A stretch of 64,000 bases of DNA from Pelodictyon luteolum DSM 273 (GCF_000012485.1 NC_007512.1:1821501-1885500); one strand, 5' to 3'. Positions 43,371 through 55,857 are shown, counted from the first letter of the stretch. Made by a program: numbers and translations. The notes: generated from the sequence alone by a model not told the origin.

Positions 43371-46247
43371 ATGGACTTCAGTCATATCACCATCAGGGGG
43401 GCAAGGGTCCACAACCTGAAAAACATCTCCCTCAAGATACCCCGCAACCGGTTCGTCGTCATCACGGGTCTGTCCGGTTCGGGAAAATCCAGCCTCGCCT
43501 TCGACACCATATACGCCGAAGGGCAGCGGCGGTTCATGGAAACCCTCTCCCCCTATGCGCGCCAGTACATCGGCAACATCGAACGACCCGACGTCGACTT
43601 CATCGAAGGGCTGTCGCCGGTCATCGCAATCGACCAGAAAAGCACCAACCGCTCGCCCCGTTCCACAGTAGGAACCATCACTGAAATCCATGATTTCGTC
43701 CGCCTGCTCTATGCAAAAGCCGGGCGGAGGTACGATCCTGTAACGGGCCATATGCTCCAGAAACAGAGCGAAGAGGACATCACGGCAGCCATAGCGGCCC
43801 TCCCTGCAGGCACGAAAATCCAGATTCTCTCCCCGCTCGTCACCGGACGCAAGGGCCATTACCGCGAACTCTTCGAACGCCTCATGCTGAAGGGGTGGGT
43901 GCGGGTCAGGGTTGAGGGAGAGTACCGTGAGCTGGTAAAGGACATGCAGCTCGAACGCTACCGGACCCATACCATTGAACTCGTGGTCGATCGGCTCGTA
44001 ACGGGCCCCGACTCCCTTGAACGCATCACGAAGGCTGTGCATCTGGCCGTCTCCCTCTCCGAGCACCGCTCGAGCGTCATCTGCGACCCCGTCGAAGCGG
44101 AGGGCGGTGCTGGAAAACAGCTTACGTTCAGCACGCGCTACGCCTATTCCGACGGATCCGTGCCGGTCGACACCCTGGCCCCTAACCACTTCAGCTTCAA
44201 CTCCCCCTTCGGCGCATGCCCGGTATGCAACGGGCTCGGCGAGCAGATGCAGCTCTCCACAGCGCTGATGGTACCCGACCGATCCCGTTCGCTCACGGAA
44301 GGCGCCATCGACCCCTTCGGCAAGCCCGGCAAGCGGAACCTCTGGCAGGTCATCCGGGCCATCGCACGGGACTTCAACTTCACCCTCGACACCCCGGCCT
44401 CAGCCATCCCCGATGAGGCCATGGACATCCTGCTCCAGGGATCCGGCAGCAGGACCTTCGACGTCAGCTATACCTACTCCGGGCAGGACACATCCTATCC
44501 ACAGACATTCCCGGGGGCACTCCCCTACGTCGATGAGATCAGAAGCAATGCCTCGTCGCCGAAAGTCCGCGAGTGGGCGGAAAGCTACATGGTCCGCCAG
44601 CCCTGCCCCGAATGCGGCGGAGCGCGCCTGAAGCGTGAAAGCCTGCTCGTGAAGGTAGGCGGACTGAACATCGCCGAAGCAGAAGCACTTCCCCTCCCCG
44701 AAGCCCTCAACTTTTTCAGTACACTGGGTCCGGACCTCAGCCAGAAAGAAAAGCTGGTTGCCGAACCGGTGCTGCATGAGATCACCAAACGGCTCGAGTT
44801 CCTCCTGAACGTGGGCCTCAGCTACCTTTCTCTCGACCGCGGATCGCAGACACTCTCCGGAGGGGAGGCCCAGCGCATACGCCTCGCCTCGCAGCTCGGC
44901 TCGCAGCTCAGCGGCGTACTCTACGTGCTCGACGAACCAAGCATCGGGCTCCACCAGCGCGACAACCACAAGCTCATCGGCTCCCTGCTCCGCCTCCGTG
45001 ATCTCGGCAACACCGTACTTGTGGTCGAGCACGACCGCGACACCATGCTGGAAGCCGACGAAATCATCGACATGGGTCCCGGCGCCGGCGAATACGGCGG
45101 CCAGATCGTCACCCAGGGTCCGGCCGCATCGCTCGACCCCCGCTCACTGACGGCAGGCTACCTTACCGGCATACTCAGGGTAGCATGCAGGCCCGAACCC
45201 AAAGAGCCCGGAGAGCAGGCCGAAGAACGCAAGTTCCTGCATCTCAGGGAGTGCAGCGGAAACAACCTCAAAGGGGTCAACGTCTCCATCCCGCTCGGCG
45301 CCCTCGTCAGCATCACCGGGGTCAGCGGGTCCGGCAAATCGACCCTCATCAACGAAACCCTCTACCCCATCCTGGCACGACACTTCTACCGCTCAAAAAT
45401 CCCCGCATACCCCTCGCGTGGACTCGAAGGGCTGCAGCACATCGACAAGGTCGTCGCCGTCGACCAGTCGCCGATCGGACGTACGCCGCGCTCCAATCCG
45501 GCAACCTACACGGGCGCGTTCACCTTCATCCGCGACTTCTTCAGCCGGCTTCCCGAAGCGCAGATCCGCGGCTACAAGGCAGGCCGGTTCAGCTTCAATG
45601 TCAAGGGCGGACGTTGCGAGGCCTGCCAGGGGGCCGGCACGCGTAAAATCGAGATGAACTTCCTGCCCGATGTATACGTGCAGTGCGAAAACTGCAAGGG
45701 CGAACGCTACAACCGCGAAACACTGCTCGTCAAATATCGGGGTAAATCGATTGCCGATGTGCTTGAAATGACCATCGAAGAGGCGGCGGAGTTTTTCGTG
45801 GACTTCCCCCGCATAAAGAGGATCCTCTCCACCATGCAGAGCGTCGGGCTCGGCTACCTCAAGCTCGGCCAGCCCTCGCCACTGCTCTCGGGAGGCGAGG
45901 CCCAGCGCATCAAGCTCTCCGCGGAACTCGCGAAAATACAGACCGGAAAAACGCTCTATATCCTCGATGAGCCCACCACAGGCCTGCACTTCCAGGACAT
46001 CCAGCACCTGCTTGAGGTACTCCGACGCCTTGTCGACAAGGGCAACACCGTCATCATCATCGAGCACAACCTCGACATCATCCAGAGCAGCGACTGGATC
46101 ATCGACCTCGGCCCCGAAGGCGGGCATGAAGGGGGATACATCGTCGGCGAAGGAACGCCTGAAGAGCTGGCTCGCGGCGGAGCCTCACACACCGCCCGGT
46201 TCCTCTCGGAAGAGCTGAAACGGGTTGAGGCCTGCACGGCAGGCTGA
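43371..46247 (+). CDS. uvrA: Excinuclease ABC subunit A
   Basis: UvrA recognises damage in nucleotide excision repair. The 958-residue protein has two ABC ATPase halves: Walker [11 protein letters not shown] (33-42) and [10 protein letters not shown] (about 645), each with a signature ([35 protein letters not shown]). Zinc motifs CPVCNG, CPECGG and CEACQG...CENCKG are intact. The start at 43371 gives the normal N-terminus. A 12-bp direct repeat lies in the leader. Confidence 0.98.
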   Translation: MDFSHITIRGARVHNLKNISLKIPRNRFVVITGLSGSGKSSLAFDTIYAEGQRRFMETLSPYARQYIGNIERPDVDFIEGLSPVIAIDQKSTNRSPRSTVGTITEIHDFVRLLYAKAGRRYDPVTGHMLQKQSEEDITAAIAALPAGTKIQILSPLVTGRKGHYRELFERLMLKGWVRVRVEGEYRELVKDMQLERYRTHTIELVVDRLVTGPDSLERITKAVHLAVSLSEHRSSVICDPVEAEGGAGKQLTFSTRYAYSDGSVPVDTLAPNHFSFNSPFGACPVCNGLGEQMQLSTALMVPDRSRSLTEGAIDPFGKPGKRNLWQVIRAIARDFNFTLDTPASAIPDEAMDILLQGSGSRTFDVSYTYSGQDTSYPQTFPGALPYVDEIRSNASSPKVREWAESYMVRQPCPECGGARLKRESLLVKVGGLNIAEAEALPLPEALNFFSTLGPDLSQKEKLVAEPVLHEITKRLEFLLNVGLSYLSLDRGSQTLSGGEAQRIRLASQLGSQLSGVLYVLDEPSIGLHQRDNHKLIGSLLRLRDLGNTVLVVEHDRDTMLEADEIIDMGPGAGEYGGQIVTQGPAASLDPRSLTAGYLTGILRVACRPEPKEPGEQAEERKFLHLRECSGNNLKGVNVSIPLGALVSITGVSGSGKSTLINETLYPILARHFYRSKIPAYPSRGLEGLQHIDKVVAVDQSPIGRTPRSNPATYTGAFTFIRDFFSRLPEAQIRGYKAGRFSFNVKGGRCEACQGAGTRKIEMNFLPDVYVQCENCKGERYNRETLLVKYRGKSIADVLEMTIEEAAEFFVDFPRIKRILSTMQSVGLGYLKLGQPSPLLSGGEAQRIKLSAELAKIQTGKTLYILDEPTTGLHFQDIQHLLEVLRRLVDKGNTVIIIEHNLDIIQSSDWIIDLGPEGGHEGGYIVGEGTPEELARGGASHTARFLSEELKRVEACTAG

Positions 46248-46274
46248 GGACAGCAAACCAATAAAACAGTCACT

Positions 46275-46724
46275 ATGGCAATACGGCAGGCCGTTGAAGG
46301 GCAGCGCCGCATCATGGGGCGGCTGGAGAAGGGAGCGGATATCCTTGAGGGGCTCAGTGCCGTCTGCAGGGAGGAAAACGTGAGCATGGGGCGCATTGAG
46401 GCGATCGGTGCCGTCACCGGGGCCCGGATAGGCTACTACGACCAGCATGCGGGAACGTACCGCTACAGCAGCATCCACGGAGGCAGGGAGATCGTCTCGC
46501 TGACGGGCAACATCTCCCTTTCAGAAGGGAACCCGATGATCCACGCCCACATTGCGCTGGCCGACCGGGAGGGAAGGATGAACGGAGGCCATCTGGCGCC
46601 CGGCACCACGGTGTTCGCCTGCGAATACCTCATTGAGGAGTTCAGCTCCGTCGGAGGCACACCGCTTAGCCGATCTCCGGACCGGGAAACGGGACTGCTG
46701 CTCTGGGGAGGAGAAGAACGGTGA
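46275..46724 (+). CDS. PPC-domain (DUF296) protein
   Basis: The 149-residue protein is a stand-alone PPC/DUF296 domain with the conserved metal or ligand histidines in MIHAHIALADREGRMNGGHL and the GRIEAIGAVTGARIGYYD segment. In plants this domain is attached to AT-hook DNA-binding proteins; bacterial single-domain forms are trimeric and of unknown function. It follows uvrA by 27 bases and its TGA overlaps the GTG of the DUF1003 gene. Confidence 0.88.
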   Translation: MAIRQAVEGQRRIMGRLEKGADILEGLSAVCREENVSMGRIEAIGAVTGARIGYYDQHAGTYRYSSIHGGREIVSLTGNISLSEGNPMIHAHIALADREGRMNGGHLAPGTTVFACEYLIEEFSSVGGTPLSRSPDRETGLLLWGGEER

Positions 46725-47434
46725 GCGGGACGGGGGAAGAGCCGGAACAGCATGAGGCGGCCTGCCAGATATGCGGAAAGACAGAGAAATCCGCACTCCG
46801 CAGGGCCATGACCGTCCGACCGGCGATATCACGCATGATCGAGCAGCAGTGGGGCGGTTGGGATGAAAACGGATGGATATGCCTCGACGACCTGCATGAC
46901 TATCAGCATCGCTATGTGCAGAAACTGTTAGAGGAGGAGCGGGGAGAGATCAGCTCGCTCGACAAAGAGGTGCTGCAGGCGCTTGAGGAGCAGGAGCTGC
47001 TCTCACGCAACCCCGACATCGACTTTGAAGCAGGACTGAGCACCGGCCAGCGGCTTGCCGACAGGATTGCAACATTCGGCGGCAGCTGGACCTTCATTAT
47101 CGCCTTCGGCATCTTCATCCTGCTCTGGATGGGGCTGAACACCTGGCTCATCACAACCCGGCCTTTCGACCCATTTCCCTATATCCTCCTCAACCTCGTC
47201 CTCTCCTCTCTGGCCGCCCTGCAGGCACCGGTCATCATGATGAGCCAGAACCGCCAGGAGGCGCGAGACAGGGCGCGCGCCATCAATGACTACCAGGTCA
47301 ACCTCAAGGCTGAACTGGAAATCCGCCAACTCCACCAGAAGATCGACCACCTGCTCTCCCGCCAGTGGGAACGCCTGATGGAAATCCAGGAGATCCAGAT
47401 TGAATTGATCAACGAAATAAAGAAAGAGCGGTAG
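46721..47434 (+). CDS. DUF1003 membrane protein with N-terminal zinc-ribbon-like segment
   Basis: The 237-residue protein starts at GTG, overlapping the PPC gene by four bases. An N-terminal CQICGKTEKSALRRAMTVRP and a later ICLDD look like part of a treble-clef or degenerate zinc ribbon. Two helices follow (SWTFIIAFGIFILLWMGL and YILLNLVLSSLAALQAPVIM), then the DUF1003 signature MMSQNRQEARDRARAINDYQVNLKAELEI and a C-terminal coiled coil. The function is unknown. It is convergent with the NusG paralogue. Confidence 0.87.
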   Translation: MSGTGEEPEQHEAACQICGKTEKSALRRAMTVRPAISRMIEQQWGGWDENGWICLDDLHDYQHRYVQKLLEEERGEISSLDKEVLQALEEQELLSRNPDIDFEAGLSTGQRLADRIATFGGSWTFIIAFGIFILLWMGLNTWLITTRPFDPFPYILLNLVLSSLAALQAPVIMMSQNRQEARDRARAINDYQVNLKAELEIRQLHQKIDHLLSRQWERLMEIQEIQIELINEIKKER

Positions 47435-47449
47435 GGAGGGAACGGGACT

Positions 47450-47962
47450 TCACTTCAGCTGCAGGAGAAGGTCGGGGCTGATCGACACTTCGATGCCCTG
47501 CATGATGCTCTCGAAAAACACCACCAGCCGCTCTTCGCGGCCCTCTTTGACCACCACTCCCTCAAGGTCCTTGAAGGGGCCGGCCAGCACGCGGACCTTT
47601 TTGCCGTAAGGGATCGATGAAACGGTCTGGTGCAGCGCGTCGGGCTCACGGACCAGCGTTTTGAGCCACTCGATGTCACGCGGGCTGATCACTGAAGGGT
47701 TCCGGCCGATGCCGATGAACTTCACTACCCCTTCGGTTTCAAGCACCTTCACGTGTTCGTGCTTCATGTCTATCTGGACGAACACATAACCCCGGAACAG
47801 GGGTTCGTAGACTTTTTTCTTCCGGTCGCTCCACTGACGGACCGTCTCCAAAAGGGGAAGGAAACTGTTCAGCTCCTTTTCCAGCATCCACTGATGAACC
47901 TTTTTTTCGTACCGCGACCGGACATATACCGCATACCAGTGCGGATCCAAACCTTCAATCAT
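47450..47962 (-). CDS. NusG-like transcription antitermination protein (UpxY/RfaH type paralogue)
   Basis: The 170-residue protein has an N-terminal NGN domain (HWYAVYVRSRYEKKVHQWMLEKEL, PLFRGYVFVQID) and a C-terminal KOW motif (KKVRVLAGPFKDLEGVVV). The core nusG normally sits beside secE and rplK; this copy does not, and its sequence resembles specialised paralogues such as UpxY that act on long polysaccharide operons. No such operon is in the window. The 177-base spacer upstream (47963-48139) holds no gene I can support. Confidence 0.85.
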   Translation of the reverse strand: MIEGLDPHWYAVYVRSRYEKKVHQWMLEKELNSFLPLLETVRQWSDRKKKVYEPLFRGYVFVQIDMKHEHVKVLETEGVVKFIGIGRNPSVISPRDIEWLKTLVREPDALHQTVSSIPYGKKVRVLAGPFKDLEGVVVKEGREERLVVFFESIMQGIEVSISPDLLLQLK

Positions 47963-48139
47963 ACACTAACAGCCTAAAATTTACAGTCTCCCCCTCCGGC
48001 GGACGGAAACTCCCCGCAATTCCGGCGGCTCACTGCGTAAAACCATGCGCAACAAGGGGGGGGCAAAGTAATCACTGCCGGGCTAAATACAGCACTGTAC
48101 ATCAAAATAATCGCAAAAATCGCGAACACAGTCAAGTTC

Positions 48140-48873
48140 TCACAGCGAAAGCACACGGTACCATACAATTCCCATAATCTCCCGCAACGCTATGAACGAC
48201 TGCTGGAGCGCTTCAGGGTCCGGCATGAATGAAAGAACAGTCATCCGTTCAGCAGGCTGGACCCTGTAATCAACCCGGCAGGGCACCACGCTGAACCCCG
48301 CACGATGGAACAGCAGAATCGAACGGGGCATGTGGAACGCACTGGTGACGAGGATGATCTTTTTTGACGGGCCAAGCAGTTCAGCTGCAGCACCGGCTTC
48401 ATCCGAAGTATTGCCGGCAATGCCTGTGACCAGGACCGAAGCGCGGGGGATGTCCAATTGAAGGGCACGCAGGGCGAGAAGCTCACCCTCAGGCACGAAA
48501 TTCTCCCGCCAGGGAAGACGGCCGCCGGTGAAGACCAGAAGCGGAGCCTTTCCTTCGCGGTACAGATCGATGCCCGCCTCGAAGCGGTCGGCAGCCTCAC
48601 CCCACTCGCCAAGGGGGGCTCCGGGAAGCTGCATTGTCATCCCGCCGAGCACCACGATGGCATCGGCATGCGCCACAGAAGCTGCCGGCACCCTTCTGGC
48701 GGGGCCTTCGAGGATCCCAATGAGCGAATTACCCACGACAGGCATGGAGGCAATCAAGAGCATCGCCACTCCTGCCCATGCCAGCATGCGGCGACGCAGC
48801 AGCAGGCCGAGAGAGACAAGCACCACGGAGAGGCCCGGAGGCAGAAGCAGAAACGGCAGGATCTTGTGCAGCA

Positions 48874-48880
<7 letters not shown>
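48140..48880 (-). CDS. YdcF/ElyC family (DUF218) membrane protein
   Basis: The 246-residue protein has two N-terminal membrane segments and a DUF218 domain with DAIVVLGGMTMQ, VFTGG, TSDEA and VTSAFHMPRSILLFHRAG. ElyC and relatives affect envelope and undecaprenyl-carrier metabolism in E. coli. The start overlaps the recQ stop by seven bases, so the two are likely co-transcribed. Confidence 0.88.
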
Positions 48881-50721
<1,841 letters not shown>

Positions 50722-50844
50722 GGCATTCAAACCTGAAAAATTTGATCGCTCCGGAACCGTCCGGCAAAACCCGCAGGACCCGAAAAAAAATGCAGAACCT
50801 TTATATACGCAGATCACGCCGGAAAGCAAAGGGAGAGAGAAGCC

Positions 50845-52683
50845 TCACCCCTTTTCGGCAGGCATTCGGAGCGCACCGGGGAGAAGCCGGAGGAGTCGCG
50901 AAGCGGAACCGAGCAGAACGGGGTCAAAAAAGAAAGGCAGGAACCTCCGGGCAACCTCTCCGCCATGACCGTGGTTGTTGCGCATCCACTCCCCCTGATA
51001 GAGCACCGACATCAGGCGGTCCATTGAAAGCGAAAACACGAAACGCACCAGCCCGTCAAGCCGAAGGCCGGAAGCGCCGCGGGAGCCATCAGCAACCGAT
51101 GGAGTCATGAAAAGCCACCGGCGGCCGTCACCCTCTTCCAGCCGGAAATCAATAGCTCTCCCGCGGTTCAAGAGCAGGCGGAACCCGAGAGGCTGCAGCG
51201 GCTTTGCTTCGGTACCAGTCTGCCATTCCCTGCTGATGGAACCCCCCTCACGCTCTGCAAACTCAAGCAGTGCCTCCGAAACGGCATCTTCAACATCACC
51301 CGGAGAGAGACTTTTATTGACCCGCAGGAGCAAACAGACATGCAGCAGCTCCGACATGCAGCTGATAATGAGGCTGATGAGGTCCTTTCTCTTAAGGAGC
51401 GGCATGAAGCTGTTGAAGGCAAGATCGCAATAGGCCAGAAGCTCCACCAGCTCCTGCCGGTCCATCCCCCCGGCAGAGACCACCGGGCTGAAATTGTTGT
51501 AGAGGTCCCAGTCATGGGAGTGGATCCGGTTCTCGCGCAGATATGCGCCGTAGACCTCAGTGCCGGGATAGGGCGTCATCACCATGAAAAGCGCCTGCTG
51601 GAGGCCGATCGAGCGGGCATAGGCGGGATAGGTCCGGCTCTCACTGGCCGTTTCGTTCAGGCTGCCGAGGATGAAGTACCCCTCGGTCCCGATGCCGTAT
51701 TTCCGGCAGAGTGCGATAGCTTTTTCGACATCGTCCGCCGTGTTCTGCTTGTTGAGCAGCCGGAGGGTCTCGGGGTTCGGGCTCTCGATGCCGATGCCGA
51801 CTTTATTGAGCCCCACCGCCTTCAGTTTCGGCAGGATCCGTTCCGCCCGCACAAGATCGGCAGCACGTGTTTCGGTCATGATCCGGAAGTTCGTCAGCCC
51901 GCGCTCGATCATGAGATCGCAGATCCGTTCGGCCCGCTTGATGCTGGTCAGGAAATTGGCATCCCAGATCTTCAGCAGTTTCTTCATCTTCTGATCGTGG
52001 AGGAGTGCGATCTCCTCCACCACATTCTCGGCTGAGCGGGCACGCCACTTTCCGTGCATCTGGCCGTTGGCGCAGAACGAACAGGACCACGGGCACCCGC
52101 GCGACGTATAGATGGTGTCAATGGAATAAGCGGAACCATGTTCCCCGTACCGACCCGGACGAAGGCTCCGGAGCGGAAAGGCAATGGAATCGATATCCCG
52201 GATGACCGGCCGCGGAGCGTTCTCGACAACGGTTCCGCCATCCCTGAACGCCAGCCCGGCAATACGCTCTGAAGGGCCATGGAGCACCAGTTCCCGGAAC
52301 GTTTCCTCCCCCTCACCCTTCACCACCGCATCAATGTCGGGCTCCCGGAGCACCTCCGTTGCGAGGGCTGTCGGGTGGAAGCCTCCGACGACCACGAACG
52401 CGCCCGCTTCACGGGCAATGCGCGCGAGGCGAAGCGCCTGGCTCCAGGCACCGGTCATAGAAGAAATGGCAACGAGATCGCAGGGGCTTTTCCTGAGAAG
52501 GCCGCGAAGGCTCTCGAAGAGTCTTTCATCATAATAGTGTTCCGGCATGACGATGCTCTCCACCGCATCCTTCACCGCCGCGGCAAGGTAACAGACACCG
52601 ATGCAGTCGGAAATGTAGCGGGGAAACGGAGTAATGACCGCCTGCGGAGCCTCGATGAGGCACAGGTTCCTGAAATATGCCAT
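50845..52683 (-). CDS. B12-binding-domain radical SAM protein
   Basis: The 612-residue protein has an N-terminal Rossmann B12-binding-like domain (about 1-150, VVVGGFHPTALATEVL, VKGEGEETF) and a radical SAM barrel with the cluster cysteines Cys197, Cys201 and Cys204 in RGCPWSCSFC. This architecture includes BchE and the bacteriochlorophyll methylases BchQ and BchR of green sulfur bacteria as well as many lipid and natural-product methylases; sequence alone does not choose. Roughly residues 440-612 match no domain I recognise. It stands alone upstream of recQ on the same strand, with a 123-base gap. Confidence 0.85.
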   Translation of the reverse strand: MAYFRNLCLIEAPQAVITPFPRYISDCIGVCYLAAAVKDAVESIVMPEHYYDERLFESLRGLLRKSPCDLVAISSMTGAWSQALRLARIAREAGAFVVVGGFHPTALATEVLREPDIDAVVKGEGEETFRELVLHGPSERIAGLAFRDGGTVVENAPRPVIRDIDSIAFPLRSLRPGRYGEHGSAYSIDTIYTSRGCPWSCSFCANGQMHGKWRARSAENVVEEIALLHDQKMKKLLKIWDANFLTSIKRAERICDLMIERGLTNFRIMTETRAADLVRAERILPKLKAVGLNKVGIGIESPNPETLRLLNKQNTADDVEKAIALCRKYGIGTEGYFILGSLNETASESRTYPAYARSIGLQQALFMVMTPYPGTEVYGAYLRENRIHSHDWDLYNNFSPVVSAGGMDRQELVELLAYCDLAFNSFMPLLKRKDLISLIISCMSELLHVCLLLRVNKSLSPGDVEDAVSEALLEFAEREGGSISREWQTGTEAKPLQPLGFRLLLNRGRAIDFRLEEGDGRRWLFMTPSVADGSRGASGLRLDGLVRFVFSLSMDRLMSVLYQGEWMRNNHGHGGEVARRFLPFFFDPVLLGSASRLLRLLPGALRMPAEKG

Positions 52684-52832
52684 ACAGCCTTACGGCTAAT
52701 GATCCTGAAAAACCTGCAAGGAAGACTGCCTCTTCACTTGCCCGCCCATCTGAAACACGGCACTGTGGGGATGCCAGGGAGCGGCTGAACGAGAGATGTG
52801 TGTAGGGTAATGTACGTAAACTCGGCGCAGAT

Positions 52833-52866
52833 AAAAAAAAGCCGCCCTGGAAATACTCCGGGCGGC
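52833..52866 (-). terminator. Rho-independent terminator of the hcp operon
   Basis: Read on the minus strand, a 7-bp GC stem (52860-52866 with 52841-52847) with a 12-base loop that can pair further is followed by T8 (52833-52840). It lies about 38 bases after the hcp stop. Confidence 0.9.
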
Positions 52867-52903
52867 CCAGAAAATACTGCAGAAGAGAACGAGGCACAGC
52901 CGC

Positions 52904-54532
52904 TCAGGCGCCGGCCATCATGGCCTCGACATCGGCTCCCACCGTTCCGATAGGCTTGATGCCGAACTTCTCCACCAGGACGGCGGCGACGTTCGGGGTC
53001 AGGAATTCGGGAAGTGTCGGTCCGAGGCGGATGCCTTTCACGCCAAGATAGAGGAGCGCAAGGAGCACGGTGACAGCTTTCTGCTCATACCATGCGATAT
53101 CAAAAGAGATCGGCAGGTCGTTGATGTCCTCAAGCCCGAATACTTCTTTGAGCTTCAGGGCAATGACCGCCAGCGAATAGGAGTCGTTGCACTGGCCTGC
53201 GTCAAGCACCCTCGGGATGCCGCCGATGTCACCGAGCTGAAGCTTGTTGTAGCGGTACTTGGCGCATCCGGCCGTCATGATCACCGTATCCTCCGGCAGC
53301 GCTTCGGCAACCCCTGTATAGTACTTCCGTGACGCATGCCGTCCGTCGCATCCGGCCATCACCACGAAACGCTTGATGGCACCAGACTTTACGGCATCGA
53401 CCACCTTGTCGGCAAGGGCAAGCACCTGGTTGTGGGCGAAGCCGCCCGTGATCTCCCCGGTCTCGATTTCAACCGGCGGCTGGCAGGTCTGTGCAAGCTC
53501 AACCAGTGCCGAAAAGTCCTTGCTCCCGCCCTCGGGGCGTGCAGAAATATGCTGAAGCCCGGGGTAGCCGGCCATGCCGGTGGTGAACATCCGCTGGCGG
53601 TAAGACTCCCGGACCGGCACGATGCAATTCGTCGTCATGAGGATCGGGCCGTTGAACGACTCGAACTCACGGTCCTGCTTCCACCATGATCCACCGTAGT
53701 TGCCGACGAAATGCGGGTACTTGCGGAATGCGGGATAGTAGTGCGCCGGCAGCATCTCGCAGTGGGTGTACACGTCCACCCCGGTCCCCTCGGTCTGCTT
53801 CAGGAGGTCCTCCATATCGCGGAGGTCGTGACCCGAAATCAGGATGCCGGGCTTCATGCCTACACCGATGTTGACCTTCGTGATCTCAGGGTTTCCGTAA
53901 GTCGAGGTGTTGGCACGATCGAGCAGCGCCATCGCTTTGACCGCAGTAGCACCGGTCTGAATGACGAGTGCGGTCAGCTCATCGGCGGAAAGATCCTGGA
54001 CCATCGCTTCGAGGCCCCTGGCATAGAATGCGTAAATCTCATCGTCCTCGAAGCCCAGCACCGAAGCGTGGTCGGTATAGGCGGCAAGCCCCTTGAGACC
54101 GTAGAGAACAAGGCTTTTAAGCGAGCGGAGATCCTCATTGATGTCATAGGACTCCACGCCCGCAGTAAGCGCCTTCTGCAGGAACTCGTCCCTGGTGCTG
54201 CCTGTCCAGCTGGACGCGTCATGCTCCGGAACCGATGGAAGAAGCGCGTTGAGCTGGTCGCGCATGGCGAGGGTTTTACCGATCTCCTCCACAATGGCAA
54301 CATCGTCGAAATTGGTGTTGGTGACGGTGACGAACAGCGACTCGCTGATCCGGCGGCCCGCATCCCGCGGTACGCCTCCCTGCTGACGGCCCGCCGCAAT
54401 GGCAAGCCCCACGCTGGCGTATACAAGCGCATCCTGCAGCTTTGCCGTCATCTCGTCCTTGCCGCAGACTCCTCTTGCGGTGCATCCTGTTCCATGGATA
54501 CTCTCCTGACACTGGTCACAATACATTCCCAT
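52904..54532 (-). CDS. hcp: Hydroxylamine reductase / hybrid cluster protein
   Basis: Hcp reduces hydroxylamine in vitro and acts on nitric oxide in vivo, protecting anaerobes from nitrosative stress. The 542-residue protein has an N-terminal cysteine set C5-x2-C8-x8-C17-x5-C23, the spacing of [4Fe-4S]-type Hcp from strict anaerobes. Hybrid-cluster ligand motifs follow ([43 protein letters not shown]). It has a good AAGGAG nine bases upstream. It is the last gene of an rrf2-ferredoxin-TPR-hcp operon. Confidence 0.96.
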   Translation of the reverse strand: MGMYCDQCQESIHGTGCTARGVCGKDEMTAKLQDALVYASVGLAIAAGRQQGGVPRDAGRRISESLFVTVTNTNFDDVAIVEEIGKTLAMRDQLNALLPSVPEHDASSWTGSTRDEFLQKALTAGVESYDINEDLRSLKSLVLYGLKGLAAYTDHASVLGFEDDEIYAFYARGLEAMVQDLSADELTALVIQTGATAVKAMALLDRANTSTYGNPEITKVNIGVGMKPGILISGHDLRDMEDLLKQTEGTGVDVYTHCEMLPAHYYPAFRKYPHFVGNYGGSWWKQDREFESFNGPILMTTNCIVPVRESYRQRMFTTGMAGYPGLQHISARPEGGSKDFSALVELAQTCQPPVEIETGEITGGFAHNQVLALADKVVDAVKSGAIKRFVVMAGCDGRHASRKYYTGVAEALPEDTVIMTAGCAKYRYNKLQLGDIGGIPRVLDAGQCNDSYSLAVIALKLKEVFGLEDINDLPISFDIAWYEQKAVTVLLALLYLGVKGIRLGPTLPEFLTPNVAAVLVEKFGIKPIGTVGADVEAMMAGA

Positions 54533-54552
54533 GATCGTCTTCTCCTTTGCGT

Positions 54553-54969
54553 TTATGTTGTCGTCTGTTCGGCCGGAAGCAGGTCGGCCAGTTTCCTGTC
54601 GGCCTTCGCCCCCTCCCTGTCGCCTTTCCTCTCTTTCATCTCCGCCCGGCTCCTCAGCGCCGCCCGAAGCAGCCGCCGGTTGTTCGGATGTTTCTCAACG
54701 ATGGCGCTGAAATCACCGATCGCCCCGTCGATGTCGCCGAGTTTCGCTCTTGCAACGCCCCGGTTCCCGAGGGCGATGATGCTTTCACGGAACCTCAGGC
54801 CCGTTTTCATCGCCATGGTGTAGTCAAGGGCAGCACCCTCCCAGTCACAGGAACTGCTTCGGGCATTACCGCGATCAAACCAGGCCATGGGGTCCGTAGG
54901 CCGCTCCTTGATCGTCCGGCTGATCTCCTCGACACTTCCCCGGTAGAGACCCATCGCATCTTTCAGCAT
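54553..54969 (-). CDS. Small TPR-repeat protein
   Basis: The 138-residue soluble protein has about two to three tetratricopeptide units ([61 protein letters not shown]). Such repeats mediate protein contacts. It lies between the ferredoxin-like gene and hcp with gaps of about 20 bases and its own AGGAGG, so it may assist Hcp or its electron donor; that is inference. Confidence 0.82.
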   Translation of the reverse strand: MLKDAMGLYRGSVEEISRTIKERPTDPMAWFDRGNARSSSCDWEGAALDYTMAMKTGLRFRESIIALGNRGVARAKLGDIDGAIGDFSAIVEKHPNNRRLLRAALRSRAEMKERKGDREGAKADRKLADLLPAEQTTT

Positions 54970-54988
54970 GCTTCCTCCTGCATCCCGT

Positions 54989-55843
54989 TCACCCTACCCA
55001 CTCCTCACCGAGCACCTCTCCCTGCACCGACACCACCACCTTCTTCACCCTCACCCAGCGCGAAGCCCTCCTGCAGGCTTCCTGCACTGCGCCCATGAGT
55101 CCGCCGCAGCAAGGCACCTCCATCAAGAGCACCGTGATGGTGTTGATGCCGCCCATATCAATCATGGCGATCAGTTTCTGTACATAGACATCCATACCCG
55201 AGTCTAGTTTGGGACAGGCGATTGCCAGACTCTTGCCCGGAAGGTGGCGGGTGTGGAAATCGCCCATCGCAAAGGCCGTACAGTCGGCAGCGAGCAGGAG
55301 ATCGGAACCCCGGTAACAGGGAGCCTCCGGAGAGACGAGGTGCAGCTGCACCGGCCACTGCCGGAGCGCGCTTTCGGGCGCGTCGCTCCCGCCATGCGCT
55401 CTTGGTGCCGCAGCGCCGAATGCCATCGGCCGGCTCCCCGGGCACCCGCCGCCCTCATGATGCCCGCCAGCTGAGGGAGCGGCGGAATGCAGCGGGTTTT
55501 CGATGCCATGTTCCTGCATGTAGAGCAGCGCTTCCCGGAGATATTCAACCGCTCCGTGGTCCTTGAGATGGCGGAGGTGAGCCGCAAGCACATTGGGTCC
55601 CTTCGGCACGATGCTCTCTGCCAGTACCCGCCGTTCGTCATACGGCCCGGCTTCACGGGTCTCGACCCGCATCGCTCCGGTCGGACAGTGCCCGACACAG
55701 GCCCCGAGGCCGTCGCAGAAAAGATCGCTGACGAGCCGCGCCTTGCCATCGATCACCCGGAGCGCCCCTTCCGGACATCCGGGAATGCACTGGGCACACC
55801 CGGTGCAGAGCTGTTCGTCAATCTGTATCACCTGTCGCTGCAT
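54989..55843 (-). CDS. 4Fe-4S ferredoxin-like protein, probable Hcp partner
   Basis: The 284-residue protein has a first cluster motif Cys13-x2-Cys16-x2-Cys19-x3-Cys23-Pro and a second set with Cys43, Cys49 and Cys53-Pro (CDGLGACVGHCPTG). A Gly/His-rich linker (SAGGHHEGGGCPGSR) separates these from a larger C-terminal domain with further cysteines (AADC, ACPKLDSG, VPCCGG). Similar proteins accompany hcp in many anaerobes and probably pass electrons to it. I chose ATG 55843, which has AAAGGGG six bases upstream; ATGs at 55849 and 55873 are alternatives. Confidence 0.85.
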   Translation of the reverse strand: MQRQVIQIDEQLCTGCAQCIPGCPEGALRVIDGKARLVSDLFCDGLGACVGHCPTGAMRVETREAGPYDERRVLAESIVPKGPNVLAAHLRHLKDHGAVEYLREALLYMQEHGIENPLHSAAPSAGGHHEGGGCPGSRPMAFGAAAPRAHGGSDAPESALRQWPVQLHLVSPEAPCYRGSDLLLAADCTAFAMGDFHTRHLPGKSLAIACPKLDSGMDVYVQKLIAMIDMGGINTITVLLMEVPCCGGLMGAVQEACRRASRWVRVKKVVVSVQGEVLGEEWVG

Positions 55844-55857
55844 ATGCATCCCCTTTG

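Noticed and set aside
47974-48168. Short minus-strand frame with a hydrophobic stretch before the NusG paralogue
   Set aside because: It overlaps the end of ydcF, has no start signal and Cys/Pro-rich composition unlike neighbouring genes.
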